From: Paramecium octaurelia
Taxonomy: Eukaryota > Ciliophora > Oligohymenophorea > Peniculida > Parameciidae
DNA: 64,000 nucleotides
NCBI GenBank assembly: GCA_905182995.1
Contig: CAJJDP010000060.1
Span: 251,785 to 315,784 of the forward strand
Reading direction: 5' to 3'
Shown: positions 41,648-56,594 of the stretch, piece after piece
Numbering within the stretch: position 1 is the first letter of the stretch
How the letters are laid out: every line of letters starts with the position of its first letter
Notes under the pieces: model-generated
Seen by the model: only the letters and a program-made list of their open reading frames with translations
Told to the model about the DNA's origin: nothing
The model's database searches: none
Program-made: the position numbers and the translations under genes

Positions 41648-43078
41648 ATGACACAAGACATTTCAAAAGAAGTACTTGCTCTCTCCATCCATGTCGCTGC
41701 AGCTGCTTCCTAAATCACCATCTAAACTCAATAGAGAATGAATTTAGTTACAAATAGTGTTATAGAGAGCGTAGACTAAACTTTGAAGATCATCAATTCC
41801 TTTTTTTTGCAATCTTAAAAACACTCTCATTTGGATGCAGTTATAGAGGAATTTGATGAGGATTGTGGTAAAGATTCAAAAACGAAAGAATTCTATAAGA
41901 ATGAATAACAAAATCCAATAGAAAATGAACGATTGGATTAAATTAGAATTGAAAATCTGATGTCATAAGAAAATTGTAATCCAAACTTATCAGTCAAATC
42001 AACTAATTCAAGTTGCTAATGCGTTTATAAATCAAAAAATAATAGTTAGATAATAGAGGAGTATCCACAATATAAAAATCATAGAAATGACACTCCAATC
42101 TAATAGAAGAAATAATCACTTCTGTCTTAATAGTTATCTTAAATAAAGGTTGATAAAGAAAAAGAAGCATAAGAATAAAAGGAATTAATGCTCCTTATTG
42201 ACTAAGTTGATCCAGGGGAGCTAATTCAATAATTGAAATCGATTGAGATGATTGATCAATATCAAGAGGAGAATTCAAATCATTTGGATACCTTTGCAAA
42301 CTTTGAAGAACCATTTGTTGTGTTAAATGAATAACAATGTTAATAATAAAAAAACCCCTCACCAAAAAAATCAGAATGGTATGATAGCTCTTCAGTTGAA
42401 TATAAGGCTACATCTTATAACACTAATGAATCCTCTAATTTGGATCATCACTCCTATAAATGGAAAAGTAGCAGTATAGAAGATGAAAATTTATTGCATA
42501 ATTGTGAATTTCAATTTTAATCCTCAGTTTTTGATTTCCCATTTCCAGAGGACTTTTGTACAAATAGTATAAATGTGTAATAGAACTTTTAACAATTAGA
42601 AAGTAAAAACTAATTTACTCCTAAAAAGAAGAGACTATACTGTAATAATAAAAAGGTTCCTCATTGGGCAGAAAATTTGGAGGTATCAATAGTATGTATT
42701 TTTTAGAAAGTTTAGCAATATCAATCTTAGTAAGATCATTTATCTTAACATTAAATCTTTGGTAAAATGAAGAACAGAGTTTTAGAGATTGCTAAATAGT
42801 TTTCAGAAAATAGATATCATAGAAGAGGAAGTTCAGCATAATGGGAACTTCCTAATAAGACTTTTGATGTGATGTAAAAGCAGATGAAGAAACTTTAATA
42901 AATATAAGATGAGAATATATAAAAATTGTAGCAACATTAAATAAATGTAATAGTGTTTAGTTTATGATAGTCTGCATAAAAAAATTAAGGTTTAATTGCA
43001 AAAACACAATACTTTTTAACTAGCATTAAAAAAAAAATACTCAATTCATTTGAGAAGGATTCAAAATATAAAATATGA
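41648..43078 (+). CDS. INCENP-like chromosomal passenger protein (IN-box)
   Basis: 460 residues after two 24-nt introns (42683-42706, 42947-42970). The first 350 residues are low-complexity, acidic and Gln/Ser-rich. Near residue 335 comes VPHWAENLEKVQQYQ, then DHLSQHQIFGKMKNRVLEIA, and about 20 residues later RRGSSAQWELP. This order matches the INCENP IN-box: P-x-WA, a spacer with Gln, IFG, a hydrophobic helix, and the C-terminal SSA-W motif whose serines Aurora B phosphorylates. In other eukaryotes the IN-box wraps and activates Aurora kinase. After the second intron a basic helical tail follows. The identification rests on about 60 residues; no survivin/borealin-binding helix was proved at the N-terminus. 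Confidence 0.7.
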
Positions 43079-43577
43079 TTTTATCAAATTTATCTTTGTT
43101 TAAATAGAATTATTTTCATTACAATTAATAATAAAAATTATTGCTTAGGTCAATTTTAGTTTGAGAAATGTTTGTAATATTATTGAATTCAGACATTCTT
43201 GAATATTTAACTAGATATTACAATTTTCTATTTATTTCATTTTCAGATTGATCGCATTCTCAAGTGTCCAATATTGTTGCATATCTAAAAAATTTATGAT
43301 ATCTATGATTAATAAATAGAATTATTTAACCACAAGATTAAAATTGGATTTTATAACATTGCTGATTGATAAATAATGATATAAGAGAAAAAGTAAATTA
43401 AAGAAATAATTTTCAATTTATAAGCATTGATTTCCTTTTAATCATGAGAATATGAATTTTCATATTTAGAACAATTCTAATATTATTTGATATTATCAAT
43501 TAAGACAATCTTTGATTTGATTAATGATACATATATAATTAGTTGTTTTATTAAATTTATTATTGTGTAATATAATA
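43079..43577. other. Intergenic
   Basis: 500 nt, AT-rich, no coding frame or recognisable element. Confidence 0.6.
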
Positions 43578-44667
43578 ATGAGGAAAGTTTTACCATCTAT
43601 TATGAAGCATGTAAGTGAAAGATTTAACAACTTAAAAGGTAAATCAGACAGAATTTGGAGGACCAAATGTTCTTAAATTAGGAGAATCCTTAATACCTAA
43701 ACAAAATTAACACTAATCTCTAATTGAGATTCAATCAACATCTATCAACAGAGCTGATATACTATAGAGATAAGGCAAATATCCTCCACCAAAAGGAGTT
43801 ACAAATATTTTAGGATTGGAATTTGCTGGCTATGAACTTGATACAGAAGGAAATAGATTAAGAAGAGTCATGGGAATATTATCAGGAGGAGGGTATGCCT
43901 AATATGTTGCTGTTAATAAGGATCATTTAATAGATGTCCCTTCTAATATACCTTTGGATGCTGTATAATCCATTCATTATTATAGGCTGGTGGAATTAGT
44001 GAAATCTATTTGACTGCATATTTGTAATATAAATTATCAGAATTGAAAAAAGGGAACTCATGTTTAGTGTATGCAGCAGCTTCAGGGGTTGGCTAAGCTA
44101 CCTTATAATTATGCAATCACTTTGGAGTCATTGGAATTGCCAGTTGTTCACAAGCGAAAGTTTAGAAAATACAATAATACACTAATTACATTGTTCATAG
44201 AGATTAGTCTATTAAAGACTAGATTTCGCAGATTAGATAGTATCAACCTTAAGGAGTAGCTGCAGTTTTCGATTGCGTTGGCCAATAAAATTATCAAATG
44301 ACTTTAGAGTCCTTGGGTATTGATGGCAAATGGATTCTCTATGGTTTATTAACTGGAGGTTCAATTGAAAAATTCAACCTTGCTCCATTATTGGCAAAGC
44401 GAATTCATCTAATCAATTCAACACTTAGGTATCTAAAGTAATGATTGCATAAGATCACGCTCTGATTAATTTAAGGCAGAACTTGCTAAGGATTTTACAA
44501 AGACCATTTTACCTGTCATTGAGAATGGGTAAATTGCAGTTCCGATACAATCTGTTACCAAAGTAGAGTGGAATGAAGAGGGAATCAATCAAATTATTCG
44601 ATTACATACCGAAATGGAGCAGAATAGAAATGTAGGAAAATTAATAGTTTCATTTTAAAATGATTGA
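43578..44667 (+). CDS. Quinone oxidoreductase, zinc-type alcohol dehydrogenase superfamily
   Basis: 337 residues after removing introns of 28, 23 and 25 nt (the last ends AAG). Family landmarks: SINRADILQRQGKYPPPKGV, ILGLEFAGYEL, GGYAQYVAVNKDHLIDVP, the NADPH-binding YAAASGVGQATLQLCNHFGV, VFDCVGQQNYQMTLESLG and GKWILYGLLTGG. No catalytic zinc Cys/His set is seen, as expected for the NAD(P)H:quinone reductase / TP53I3 (PIG3) branch. The tail ends IENGQIAVPIQSV ... VGKLIVSFQND. Likely NADPH-dependent reduction of quinones or enals. Confidence 0.92.
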
Positions 44668-45451
44668 TATAAAGCATAGCTAAATTTAAATTTTATCATG
44701 ATTTTTCAGATATTTAAGTTACTTTTGTTATGATAATAAAGTGACAATAATTAATATCATTTATATTGCTATTTCAGAGGAATATTGAAGAAAACAACTA
44801 TTATAGCTTCAATGAGATCAAAATCAAATATTGAATTTCTTGTTTCTAATCAGAAGTTTAGTCACACCCTTATGAATAATTTTAAGCAAAAAAAATGAAG
44901 TGTTCAATGATCATTACATATTATCAAATAGGAACCTTCATTATGAAAAAAATAAATTCTACTAAATTTAATTTCACTTAGAAATATATAAATAGGCCAA
45001 ATGATAATTGGAAATAATTTAAGAATGCTTGCTTTTCTCACTTAGATTGAGGATTTTATGATAACTTTCAGGTGAATATTGAGTATTCCCATTTAATACA
45101 AAAAACATTAAGATCATATTATATAATCAATGTAAATTTTTATCATTTAAGGCTTTAAGATTCCTAAGCAAATGGGACATACAATCATTAATAAAATGGA
45201 TGCATTTCTACGTTGAAAATATAGATGTTTTCAATTAGACTTGAAATTTTTAATATTACTCAATAAAGTCTGAAATATATAGGCACACAGGAACTTCAAG
45301 GTGAATGCATAGTATTTTTCTGTTCAATTAATTGTTTCTTTATCAGTAAAATCTTTAGTTACTTTTTAGATTGGCAAAATATAATATAATCACCTTTATT
45401 TTAATCGTTTGAATAATAATTAATTATGAATTACAAAAAAATTAAAAAATA
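44668..45451. other. Intergenic
   Basis: About 780 nt between convergent genes. Very AT-rich, no gene or repeat seen. Confidence 0.6.
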
Positions 45452-46999
<1,548 letters not shown>

Positions 47000-47021
47000 A
47001 TGGATTGAATTAATTTAATTA

Positions 47022-48948
47022 ATGAAATTATTTAATAGTAGGAAATCGATTATAAAGGAGTAAGATTAAGAATCTGATAAATAACGATAGATAGGAGATT
47101 ATCTGTTAGGTTGGTGTTTAGGTTTACAGTAGTTAAAACCCTTGGATTGGGTACATTTGGTTTAGTCAAATTGGCAATTCATTAAATAACTTAGGAGAAA
47201 GTAGCAATTAAAATTTTGGAGAAATCTAAAATAATAGATGTGGCTGATGTTGAAAGGGTCTCTAGGGAGATACACATTTTAAAGTTGATCAGACATAAAC
47301 ATGTGATTCAACTGTATGAGGTATTGAATGAAAAATAATCAAAGATAATCGAAACAAAGAAATATATATTTTTGGTTATGGAATTCTGTGATGGAGGCGA
47401 ACTATTTGATTACATAGTGAAGCATCAGAAGTAATTATCATGTAGCATTAATTAAGACTCTCTGAAATCGAGGCATGTAAGTTTATTCAGGAGTTAATAT
47501 CTGGAATTGAATACATACACAAGTTGAATATAGTCCATAGAGATCTGAAACCCGAAAACTTGCTATTAGATTATCAAAAGAGTTTGAAGATTGTAGATTT
47601 TGGATTAAGCAACACATATAAACAGGGAGAACAATTAAAGACCGCATGTGGTAGTCCATGTTATGCAGCACCTGAAATGATACAAGGGAATAAGTACAAT
47701 TCCTTATTGGTTGATATTTGGTCTTGTGGAGTGATCTTATTTGCATCCATTTGTGGCTATTTACCATTTGAAGATGTAAACACTTCGGCTTTGTATAAAA
47801 AAATATTGAATGGAGAATATAAAATTCCTAATTTTGTGTCTCCTGAAGGCACAAGTTTTCTGAAAGGAATTTTGAATATCAATCCAGAGAAGAGGTTTAA
47901 TTTGGACTAAATAAAATCTCATCCATGGTTTAAATTGTATCGCCGATCTCACCCCATTCCTCCAGGGATTGTAATTGGATATCACAGAATCCCTATTGAT
48001 AACAATATTGTATCACAATTAAAGGACCGAGGATTTAATGAAGAGTATGTAAAAATATGTTTGGATGCAAACAAATAAAATAATGTGACAACTTCATACT
48101 TTTTATTAATGAAGAGACATTTGATGAATGGAGGAATGTCGACTTCCGATATAAATTCAGTGCATTTTGAACCTAAATTATTAGAACCAATTTAACGCAC
48201 TTAAAAAGGTAATCCACACAATTCTATGTATTGTAGCACCTATACTTGGCTTTTTAGATGAGTCTATGCTCAAAACCTTGAATTCTAATAGGTCTTAATC
48301 CAATCAAAGTCGCAAGAACAAGAAAATGAATACTCAATAAAATAGAGGACACTACTATTTGTAAGATGAGAAGTTAAATAAATCAATCCAAATAAAATAA
48401 TCTCATCGTTAAGATAGTTTGGACTCAGATGAAGAGATAAGCAAACCCTTTTCTCAGAATGTTACATCGAATGTGAAAAAATAAAAGGTTAGAACAGAGT
48501 CAAATTATAATGCTGATCAATCATTGAATTAGACAACTTTGATTGCTGGTAAAAGATAATCGATTTCGCCTGCCAATGCCAATCTTATTCTGTAATACAT
48601 CAGTAATCAATATATCTAAATACTTAATTAGAACAATAAAAAAAACTAACTCCTACTTCCATCAGAAATTCATGCCAACAAAAACCAAATATGTTGTCTT
48701 TGAATTATCAAAGAAATGTTTAAACTATTTATGACCATGAAGGCTTGAAGATTATGAATTCAAACAAATAACAATCTAATGAGTAAAAGAGAAGCTAAAA
48801 TAACTAATGGATGCCCTCAACCATAATGAATCCTTATTAATTACTGTTATAATTGAATTCAAGGAAAGGATCTCGAGATTTAAGTGCTCCTCATTCAACT
48901 AAATGTGCAAACAATCCAAAAAGTAAATCAATTAATAGACAATTTTGA
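47022..48948 (+). CDS. SNF1/AMPK-like protein kinase
   Basis: 599 residues after introns of 20, 24, 26, 28 and 29 nt. MKLFNSRKSIIKEQ then IGDYLL, glycine loop LGLGTFGLVKLA, VAIKILEKSKI, MEFCDGGELFDYIVKH, HRDLKPENLLLDY, DFGLSNTY, activation segment LKTACGSPCYAAPEMI with the LKB1-type Thr, and VDIWSCGVILFASICGYLPF. After the kinase domain, PIPPGIVIGYHRIP and a UBA/autoinhibitory-like stretch are followed by a Gln/Ser/Asn-rich tail of about 200 residues. The SNF1/AMPK group senses energy state. The start lies 22 nt from the start of the divergent TTLL gene. Confidence 0.92.
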
Positions 48949-48973
48949 TTATACTAATCAATAATTATATTAA

Positions 48974-50118
<1,145 letters not shown>

Positions 50119-50179
50119 TATTGTGTACAATTCATGTGTATTTCTAATAAACTATTTGAATTTCATTTATTTTATTAAA

Positions 50180-51164
50180 ATGAATTCCTTATTTACTATT
50201 CTTAAAGACCTGCAAATAAATGTTCCCCAATCATAATTGGGACATTCTTTTGTATTGTGTGGTCAAACTCAAAGTGGAAAATCTACAATCGTATGTTTTT
50301 TGTTTCAATTTTTAGGTCTCCAAACTTACCTCTCAATCTATATAGGAATAGGCAGGTTTGATATACACACAATAAAAGACCAACATTATTGGTTATCAAG
50401 CAGTACTTCAATATTTTGAGGTTTCTGGATAGGCATTTAAGCAATTGTTGACTTTGCCATTGAATAAGCAATCATACTAATAATACAGTTATATCTTAGC
50501 GATCGACTTATCAGATAACCCTCATGAGATCTTAAATGTTTGCAATGCAGAAATTAGATATATCAAGGAGGAAACAGAAAAGAAGTTATAGTAATCGATT
50601 GATGTTGACACTTTTAAACAATTGGAATTAAATATCTATGACAAGATCATGACGCATCATGATAAAAACAGAATAATTCCTTCATATGTTCCCATTATCA
50701 TTGTAGGTTGGAAATATGATTTGTTCTCTAAAAACTTAGATTAAGAATCAAGAAAGTGGATAACTCGAGGATTGAGATATTTAGCACATTCAAATAATTG
50801 TTCACTTGTGTTTGGAAGCAATCAAGATTATCAATTAGTTAAATAGACTCTGTAATACAATGTGAAACCATCAACTCCAATTTATCAATTTGATCACTTA
50901 AAATAATTATGTATCACTCAACTATCTGATTCAATTGAAAACATTAATTTACCTCCTTCTGGAAACAATCCTTTAGATGGGTTCAATAAAATCATCAAAG
51001 ATCAAATTGTTGCTGTAGCAAATAATTAAAAAAAGAAAAAACAATCTAAAATAACAGAGGAGGATTGGAATAACTATAAAGAAGAAAAAATTGATAGGCT
51101 TATCAAGTAATTTGAATTTTAATAAAAATAAACAGCAAAGCAAGAAGAAACAGTATTAATTTGA
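50180..51164 (+). CDS. Cytoplasmic dynein-2 light intermediate chain
   Basis: 319 residues with one 25-nt intron. MNSLFTILKDLQIN, P-loop LCGQTQSGKST, AVLQYFEVSG, ILAIDLSDNPHEIL, YVPIIIVGWKYDLFS, and the DYNC2LI1-like ESRKWITRGLRYLAHSNNCS followed by LVFGSNQ. The C-terminus is Lys/Gln-rich (KITEEDWNNYKEEKIDRLIK). The D1bLIC/DYNC2LI1 subunit belongs to the retrograde intraflagellar-transport motor. Length fits the family, which is slightly shorter than dynein-1 LICs. A dynein-1 LIC is less likely by the SKYD-to-RFLAH-like region. Confidence 0.88.
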
Positions 51165-51195
51165 TACAATATATATATATATAATATATTTATTT

Positions 51196-51850
51196 ATGAT
51201 TTTAGAATTAATTTTCCTATTAACAGGTGTTCAATCTATTATTCTCAAATTCAAAGTTCCACCTGGTTAATAATAGTGCATCAAAGACTCTGTGTCTTAA
51301 AATACACTCATATACGGAAATTACGACACCACATCCTTACATTACAGTTTTACATTGAGTGTATTCAATCCATACTATCTTATTTTAGATTATAAATTCA
51401 TAGGATTAAGAGTCAATCATTATTCAGCATGCAAATGATATCAATCAATAATTTCATTATGTAATGGAAGAGTCAGGAGAAATTTCTATGTGCTTTGAAG
51501 TTGAGGATTACGCAGATGTTACAATCTTTAATCTGTTTTATGAAAGCGGTACGAAATCATTATTGATATCTATTATAGGAGCTGAAATCTATGACTAAGA
51601 TTTATTGGCCAAAAAACAACATGTTCTTAATCTAAATGAGACATTAGACACAATGGAATAATTGCAATAAGATATATCAAGAGAACAATTGTTGATTGTT
51701 GATAGAGAAAATAAAAGAAAACATAGCTTTACCGATATTCAAACCAAAATTATTGGTTTTGCAGGCATAACCTTTGGATTGTTAATAATTGTGGGTGCTT
51801 GTTAAGTTATATATGTCAGAAGATTTATAGTGTATAAAAAATTAGCTTGA
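51196..51850 (+). CDS. p24/emp24-family cargo receptor
   Basis: 198 residues after introns of 28 and 30 nt. Signal peptide MILELIFLLTGVQSI, GOLD domain with QQCIKDSV, YVMEESGEISMCFEV and DVTIFNLFY, a coiled-coil stalk (LNETLDTMEQLQQDISREQL), one membrane helix (IIGFAGITFGLLIIVGACQV) and a short cytosolic tail VRRFIVYKKLA containing aromatic and dilysine-type sorting signals. p24 proteins cycle between ER and Golgi in COPI/COPII vesicles. Topology is inferred from sequence. Confidence 0.9.
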
Positions 51851-52137
51851 TTTACTTGAATATTAAGTTGTTAATCAAGTTTATTTAATATAAAATAAGT
51901 AAATTTAAGCAAATAAAAAAAAATATTCTCTAAATTAGGAACTTCCGTTCTATATGAAATCCTTTAAAGAAGAAATCCTTATACATTAATCTAATAATTT
52001 TGATAAGAGATTAAGAGAACCTCTAAACCAATACAATTTTAAAATTTTATATTATTATCAGTAATAAAATAAGATATCAGGTTTTAATTGAATAATATAT
52101 ATTTATATACATATATATAAAGTTCAGAATTGAGAAA

Positions 52138-52808
52138 TCAATTTTGTTTTTTATTTTCTAATTATATAAAGAATTTTGATCTGTTTTACAATTCCACATT
52201 AAACCCTTTGTTGACGAATTTTTATAGAACTTGCTAAAATCTTTAAACGTCTAATCTTTCAGAGTTATTCAGGTACTCTACTATAAAATTCAATAAATTA
52301 CTTCTAGCTATCGAAGGCTTCATACCTTAGTTTAAGTAGGATTCTTATAAGAATTTCTCGAATCTTGATTAGTCTTTTAATTCATCATGCAAATACTGGC
52401 ATCTTATACCGTAAGGACAGAACCCTTGAGTAAAATATCTATTGCACGGCTTAGTTTTATATTTCTGATGTAAATGAGTTTTAGCCTACAACTCTGAATA
52501 ACCATGGGCAAATGAGCACTTGAAATTATGTTTAAAAAGTACTTCGTTTCCAAATTTGCATTGTCCAGTCAATTAGAAGTTCTTACACAACTCAGTCTTC
52601 TTCTTTTTTGTGTATTCTTCAATGTATTGTTTCTTTTCTTCGATAGTCTCAAAATACTTCTTTTTTGGTTAAACACTAAAAATACTATAAAAATTTTTTA
52701 CTCTATTTAGAATTATTCTTCATCATCATCAGTACTTAAAAAGTCTAAACCATTTAATTAGTCAAAATAGGATTTATAATAGGTCTCAAGTGGAGTTAAA
52801 TTATTCAT
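52138..52808 (-). CDS. Tandem CCCH zinc-finger protein (TTP/TIS11-like)
   Basis: 206 residues after introns of 26 and 24 nt. Two C-x8-C-x5-C-x3-H fingers: CKNFQLTGQCKFGNECSFAH and CNRYFTQGFCPYGIRCQYLH, 18 residues apart, each preceded by a Thr-Glu-Leu or Lys-Thr-Lys-Pro lead-in (TELCKNF; KTKPCNRYF) as in tristetraprolin proteins that bind AU-rich mRNA and trigger decay. The 24-nt intron (52519-52542) lies inside the first finger; its removal gives the perfect spacing. N-terminus MNNLTPLETYYKSYFDQ, acidic; C-terminus helical. Stop TGA at 52140-52138. Confidence 0.9.
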
Positions 52809-53539
52809 TTTTTATAAATATTTATGAATTAATTTTTAATAAAACTGAAGTGACAAATTTTCAATCAGAACCCTAATCTCGATTTTAAATGAAATAGTAC
52901 TAATTTATTAAACTTTCTAATAGAATTTAAATATATTTAAATTTATTTGTCTTAAATTAAATGTATTTTATCTATTATTTTATGTTAGGGTTGCTTCAAA
53001 TAAACACACTTTTTTTTTTTATAATTATACAATAATTATTTTTAAATTACATGTTTATATTGTTTATGTATTTAAAAATTTATAACCTTATATAGGATAA
53101 TTTTTCGATATTCATTTATTCTAATTAGTAATTTTTCCTTCTCAGATTTCCTCAGAATATTTAAAAAGAATTTTTTTAAATAAAGTATGGGTTTACAACA
53201 GATTTTTAAACGAAAACATTTTAATAGAAATTTAATAATTATCACATAAAAGAACCAAATACTATAAACTAGTGTTTGATATTAATACATTTATTAACCA
53301 AAATGGAGTTTGTATGGATTCATAAATTAACTGAATCATGCTGTATTGAATTCTCGTCTTCTATTTTTGGATTTAAAGGTATTCACTCAATTGCCAACCA
53401 TTAAATGAATACCAAATTGCATACAAATATTAAAGAGATCTCTTTAATTGATATTGATTCAATTAAATAATCCACTAGTTTTTCTATAAGTGCTAGTTTT
53501 ATTTTCTATATTTATAATTAATTAATATTGTTTAAATTT
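52809..53539. other. Intergenic between divergent genes
   Basis: About 730 nt, AT-rich, with a run of T at 53009-53020. No RNA gene or motif recognised. Confidence 0.6.
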
Positions 53540-54066
53540 ATGAATTTTCTTAATAAAACGCTGAAAACTGCCTCTTAATCTGAACCAGATTTATAACAAT
53601 ATTAAGACCTGATAAATGGTCCTGAGGAACTATGCTAAAATCAAAGCGTTAATTTGCATGACAAAAAGTAGTCAGATAAAAAAAACAAGGTTTAATATCA
53701 AATTTTCAATCTTTCTTTAACCAAAGCAACATTTGCAAGTATTCAAACTATGTATCAATTTACTAAAAAGTATATCATTTATAATACCAAAGAACTATAA
53801 AATAAATAAACCAAAATGAAAAAGTAACTTTAAAGCAAAATTTTTAGGACTCAATGAAGGAATATAATCACTAATTATATAAAATCTCAAAAAATCTACC
53901 AAGTATTTTTAAGAAAGAGCAACTATAATTTCCATCTATTCGAATAAGTGGATGGTATGAAAAAGTAAAATAAGCTTGTTTTAATAATAAAAACGAATAG
54001 AACTAGTAATTAATACTTCACAATCCAGGTTAGAGAGATGAAGACAATGATTTTATAATCATCTGA
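53540..54066 (+). CDS. Hypothetical basic protein
   Basis: 167 residues after a 23-nt intron (GTATATCATT...CCAAAG, AAG end). MNFLNKTLKTASQSEPD, a Lys/Gln-rich body, then SMKEYNHQLYKISKNLPSIF and FPSIRISGWYEKVKQACF. The frame is exactly restored by the intron. No family recognised. Confidence 0.55.
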
Positions 54067-54733
54067 TTCAAGTAATACTATTCTTCTTTATTTCTGTCAA
54101 TATTCTTAAACTTTATCTCAATAAACCTTCTGGTTATTTTGATAATTAATTTATTTAGAATTTGCTAATCACATTTTTATTTAAAATATCATCTCCTTAT
54201 AATCTTTAAATGAATAACAATGAATTTTTTTTCAAAAATTAAACTATAGTTATAATCATTTTCAGTTATAGAGCTCATAATACTTTATATAATTTTTATC
54301 AATTAACTATTGATATTCAAAATTTTAGATAATGATCGTTGAATATTAGAGATAAATATAATGTGATATTCAATTATGAAATAGTGTGACATAAAAATGA
54401 TTATATTATTTTCAATATTTAATAATATAAATTCAATGAATAAGTAATAAGACATTAATAGGAGATTGGCCCTATTTTATCATCCATTGTTTTTATAATT
54501 AGTTGATTTATGGATGTCTTTGTTAGGGGATACTAAAATAGGATTCATTACATTTATTGAGTTAAACATAAGATTGCAGAAAGCTCTGTTGATTGAGTTT
54601 CAACTAAAAAATGCATGTACTATTTATTAGAAATTGAGTTATTTCTGCCTTGAATGATTGGGTAAGAGAAGTATAAGATTGCTATGATTTAAAAACATTA
54701 TACATAATTGAACCAATTAACATAGAGAATGAA
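54067..54733. other. Mostly intergenic; possible 5' exon
   Basis: AT-rich. The last 90 nt (from about 54645) are open in the frame of the next gene and read VISALNDWVREVQDCYDLKT, so that gene may start upstream of the ATG used here. Otherwise nothing seen. Confidence 0.4.
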
Positions 54734-56560
54734 ATGAAATAACTTCCATTTGAGCCCACATTAACTACTCTAGATTACAATAATTTTATGATAGAGTTTT
54801 AAGATAACCCAGCAAGGTAGTTTTTGAATGTTAAAATTAATTCAGAAATACTTGGTAAATTTTTCTTTGATTTATGCTCGACTTGGTGTAATCATCTTGA
54901 CATAGAACTCTTCCACTTTTATGGACTTACATTATTTTTTGCTGTGACAAGAGGAGACAAGATAAAATAGTCATAGCTTATGTCATTAAATGATGTTTAA
55001 ACCTTACCAAGAACTTTTTTTGAGGATTTTTGTAATTTGAAATGTACATACTTAAAATTCAAGAAGAAAAATTTATTATATTATAGAGCATGGTGTGAAT
55101 GGAATTATTTAAGAATGCCTGAAATAGGAGAGAATATGTTTGATAAATTAGTCTCTTACTATCCAGATGAGTAAGTTATATAATAAATTTAAATAGTGCA
55201 AGAGTAGAAGATTTTTATGATTACTTTTCTAACATGATAGAAATTGTTAGTAAAGAGATCACATCGACGCTTCAAAACTAAAATACCAAAGATAAAGAAG
55301 TATCCAATAAAATGCAGGAAAATCATTAAATTTAGATTCAATAAGAAAATACTCAATAATAAGATTCTAAAGATGATGAATTTCACAAATAGTCATTGGA
55401 ATAAGATGAAGCAATGTTATGGTATGAGTAATAAAAAAAGGATTTGCCTGAAGAATTCAAGGGTATGAAAAATAATAATAAATATAGAACAAAAATCTGA
55501 TGTTTTAGGAAGATGCTATTTATAATAGATTTAACCATTGCCACCAGATTTATTCATATTAAGATACAATGAGAGAGAAAAGTGTTATGTTTTAGAGAGG
55601 AAAGTAAAGATTCCAATAATTGGTGTGCAAAAACCTATCATAAACACCACAGGAAATGAAAAAATTCAATTATAAAAATAATACTTTAAATAGGATAAGG
55701 ATACGAGTTTATTCTATACAAGTAATCCCGTTAATGATGTTACTGTAACAACATAATAACAAAATCAACCAAAATAATAATTGCCTAAAGTTAAAAAATA
55801 GAACCCTCAATAGGAAAGAGTGAATAAGTCATTTTCACAATATGATAAAATCAACACTTAAGAAAAAGGAAATGTACTATTGCCACAATTTGCCTAAGAA
55901 TAGCTGGTGTAAAAACAAGCAAATACTCCTGGAATGAAATTGTTTGAATAATATTCTACCGAAATCAATGTCAAAAAAAGAGAAGTTAAATAAGATCTTC
56001 CGTTGTAATTAATTAAGCATCCCAGATCAACTGTTACTGTTGATTTGAAGGAGGATTCTAATCAAGAATTAGGCAGAATTAATCTGACTCCCATTTAATC
56101 ATTTAGATAAGCTTCATAATTACACAACACCAACTTGACCTTTAAATAGATTCAATCTATTTAAGAAACTAAGCATTTATGGTAGTCAATGATGACGTAA
56201 GAAGAAATGGAGGTTTTGTTATAAGATGAGAAGAAGTTTTATCATATGTTGCATCTTTTGAAGTTGAAGTTCAATTCCGAGCATAAGTCAGAATATTTGA
56301 AATAATTTAAATTAAAGCTAGATAATGTATCCAAAAGAGATGAAATGGGAGGAATATTAACAAATGAGGATAGAAAAAGATTCCATGATAGAATAGCCAT
56401 GATTCTTGAAAGAGAGAAGAAAAGAAAGAAACGCAGAAGAAGAAATGTAATCGATCCATACAAACAAAGAAACAGGAGTTGGTCCATAAAGACTAAATTC
56501 AAAAACAGAAATTGCAGAGAGTAATTTAAATAGATTTTTATAAATCCTTTGCTTTAATGA
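54734..56560 (+). CDS. Unknown protein, Gln-rich centre and basic tail
   Basis: 591 residues after introns of 26 and 25 nt, from MKQLPFEPTLTTLDYNNFMI. The N-terminal 150 residues are folded-looking and aromatic (FFDLCSTWCNHLDIELFHFY; KKNLLYYRAWCEWNYL). A Gln/Asn/Asp-rich linker follows, then DLPEEFK and a middle block (PLPPDLFILRYNEREKCYVL), then a C-terminal helical region (MTQEEMEVLLQDEKKFYHML) ending in a strongly basic stretch (REKKRKKRRRRN). Family not recognised. Coding-like sequence continues upstream of the ATG, so the N-terminus may be incomplete. Convergent with the next gene, stops 34 nt apart. Confidence 0.7.
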
Positions 56561-56594
56561 CATATTTTTACATTGTTATTTAATAATTAAGGAA

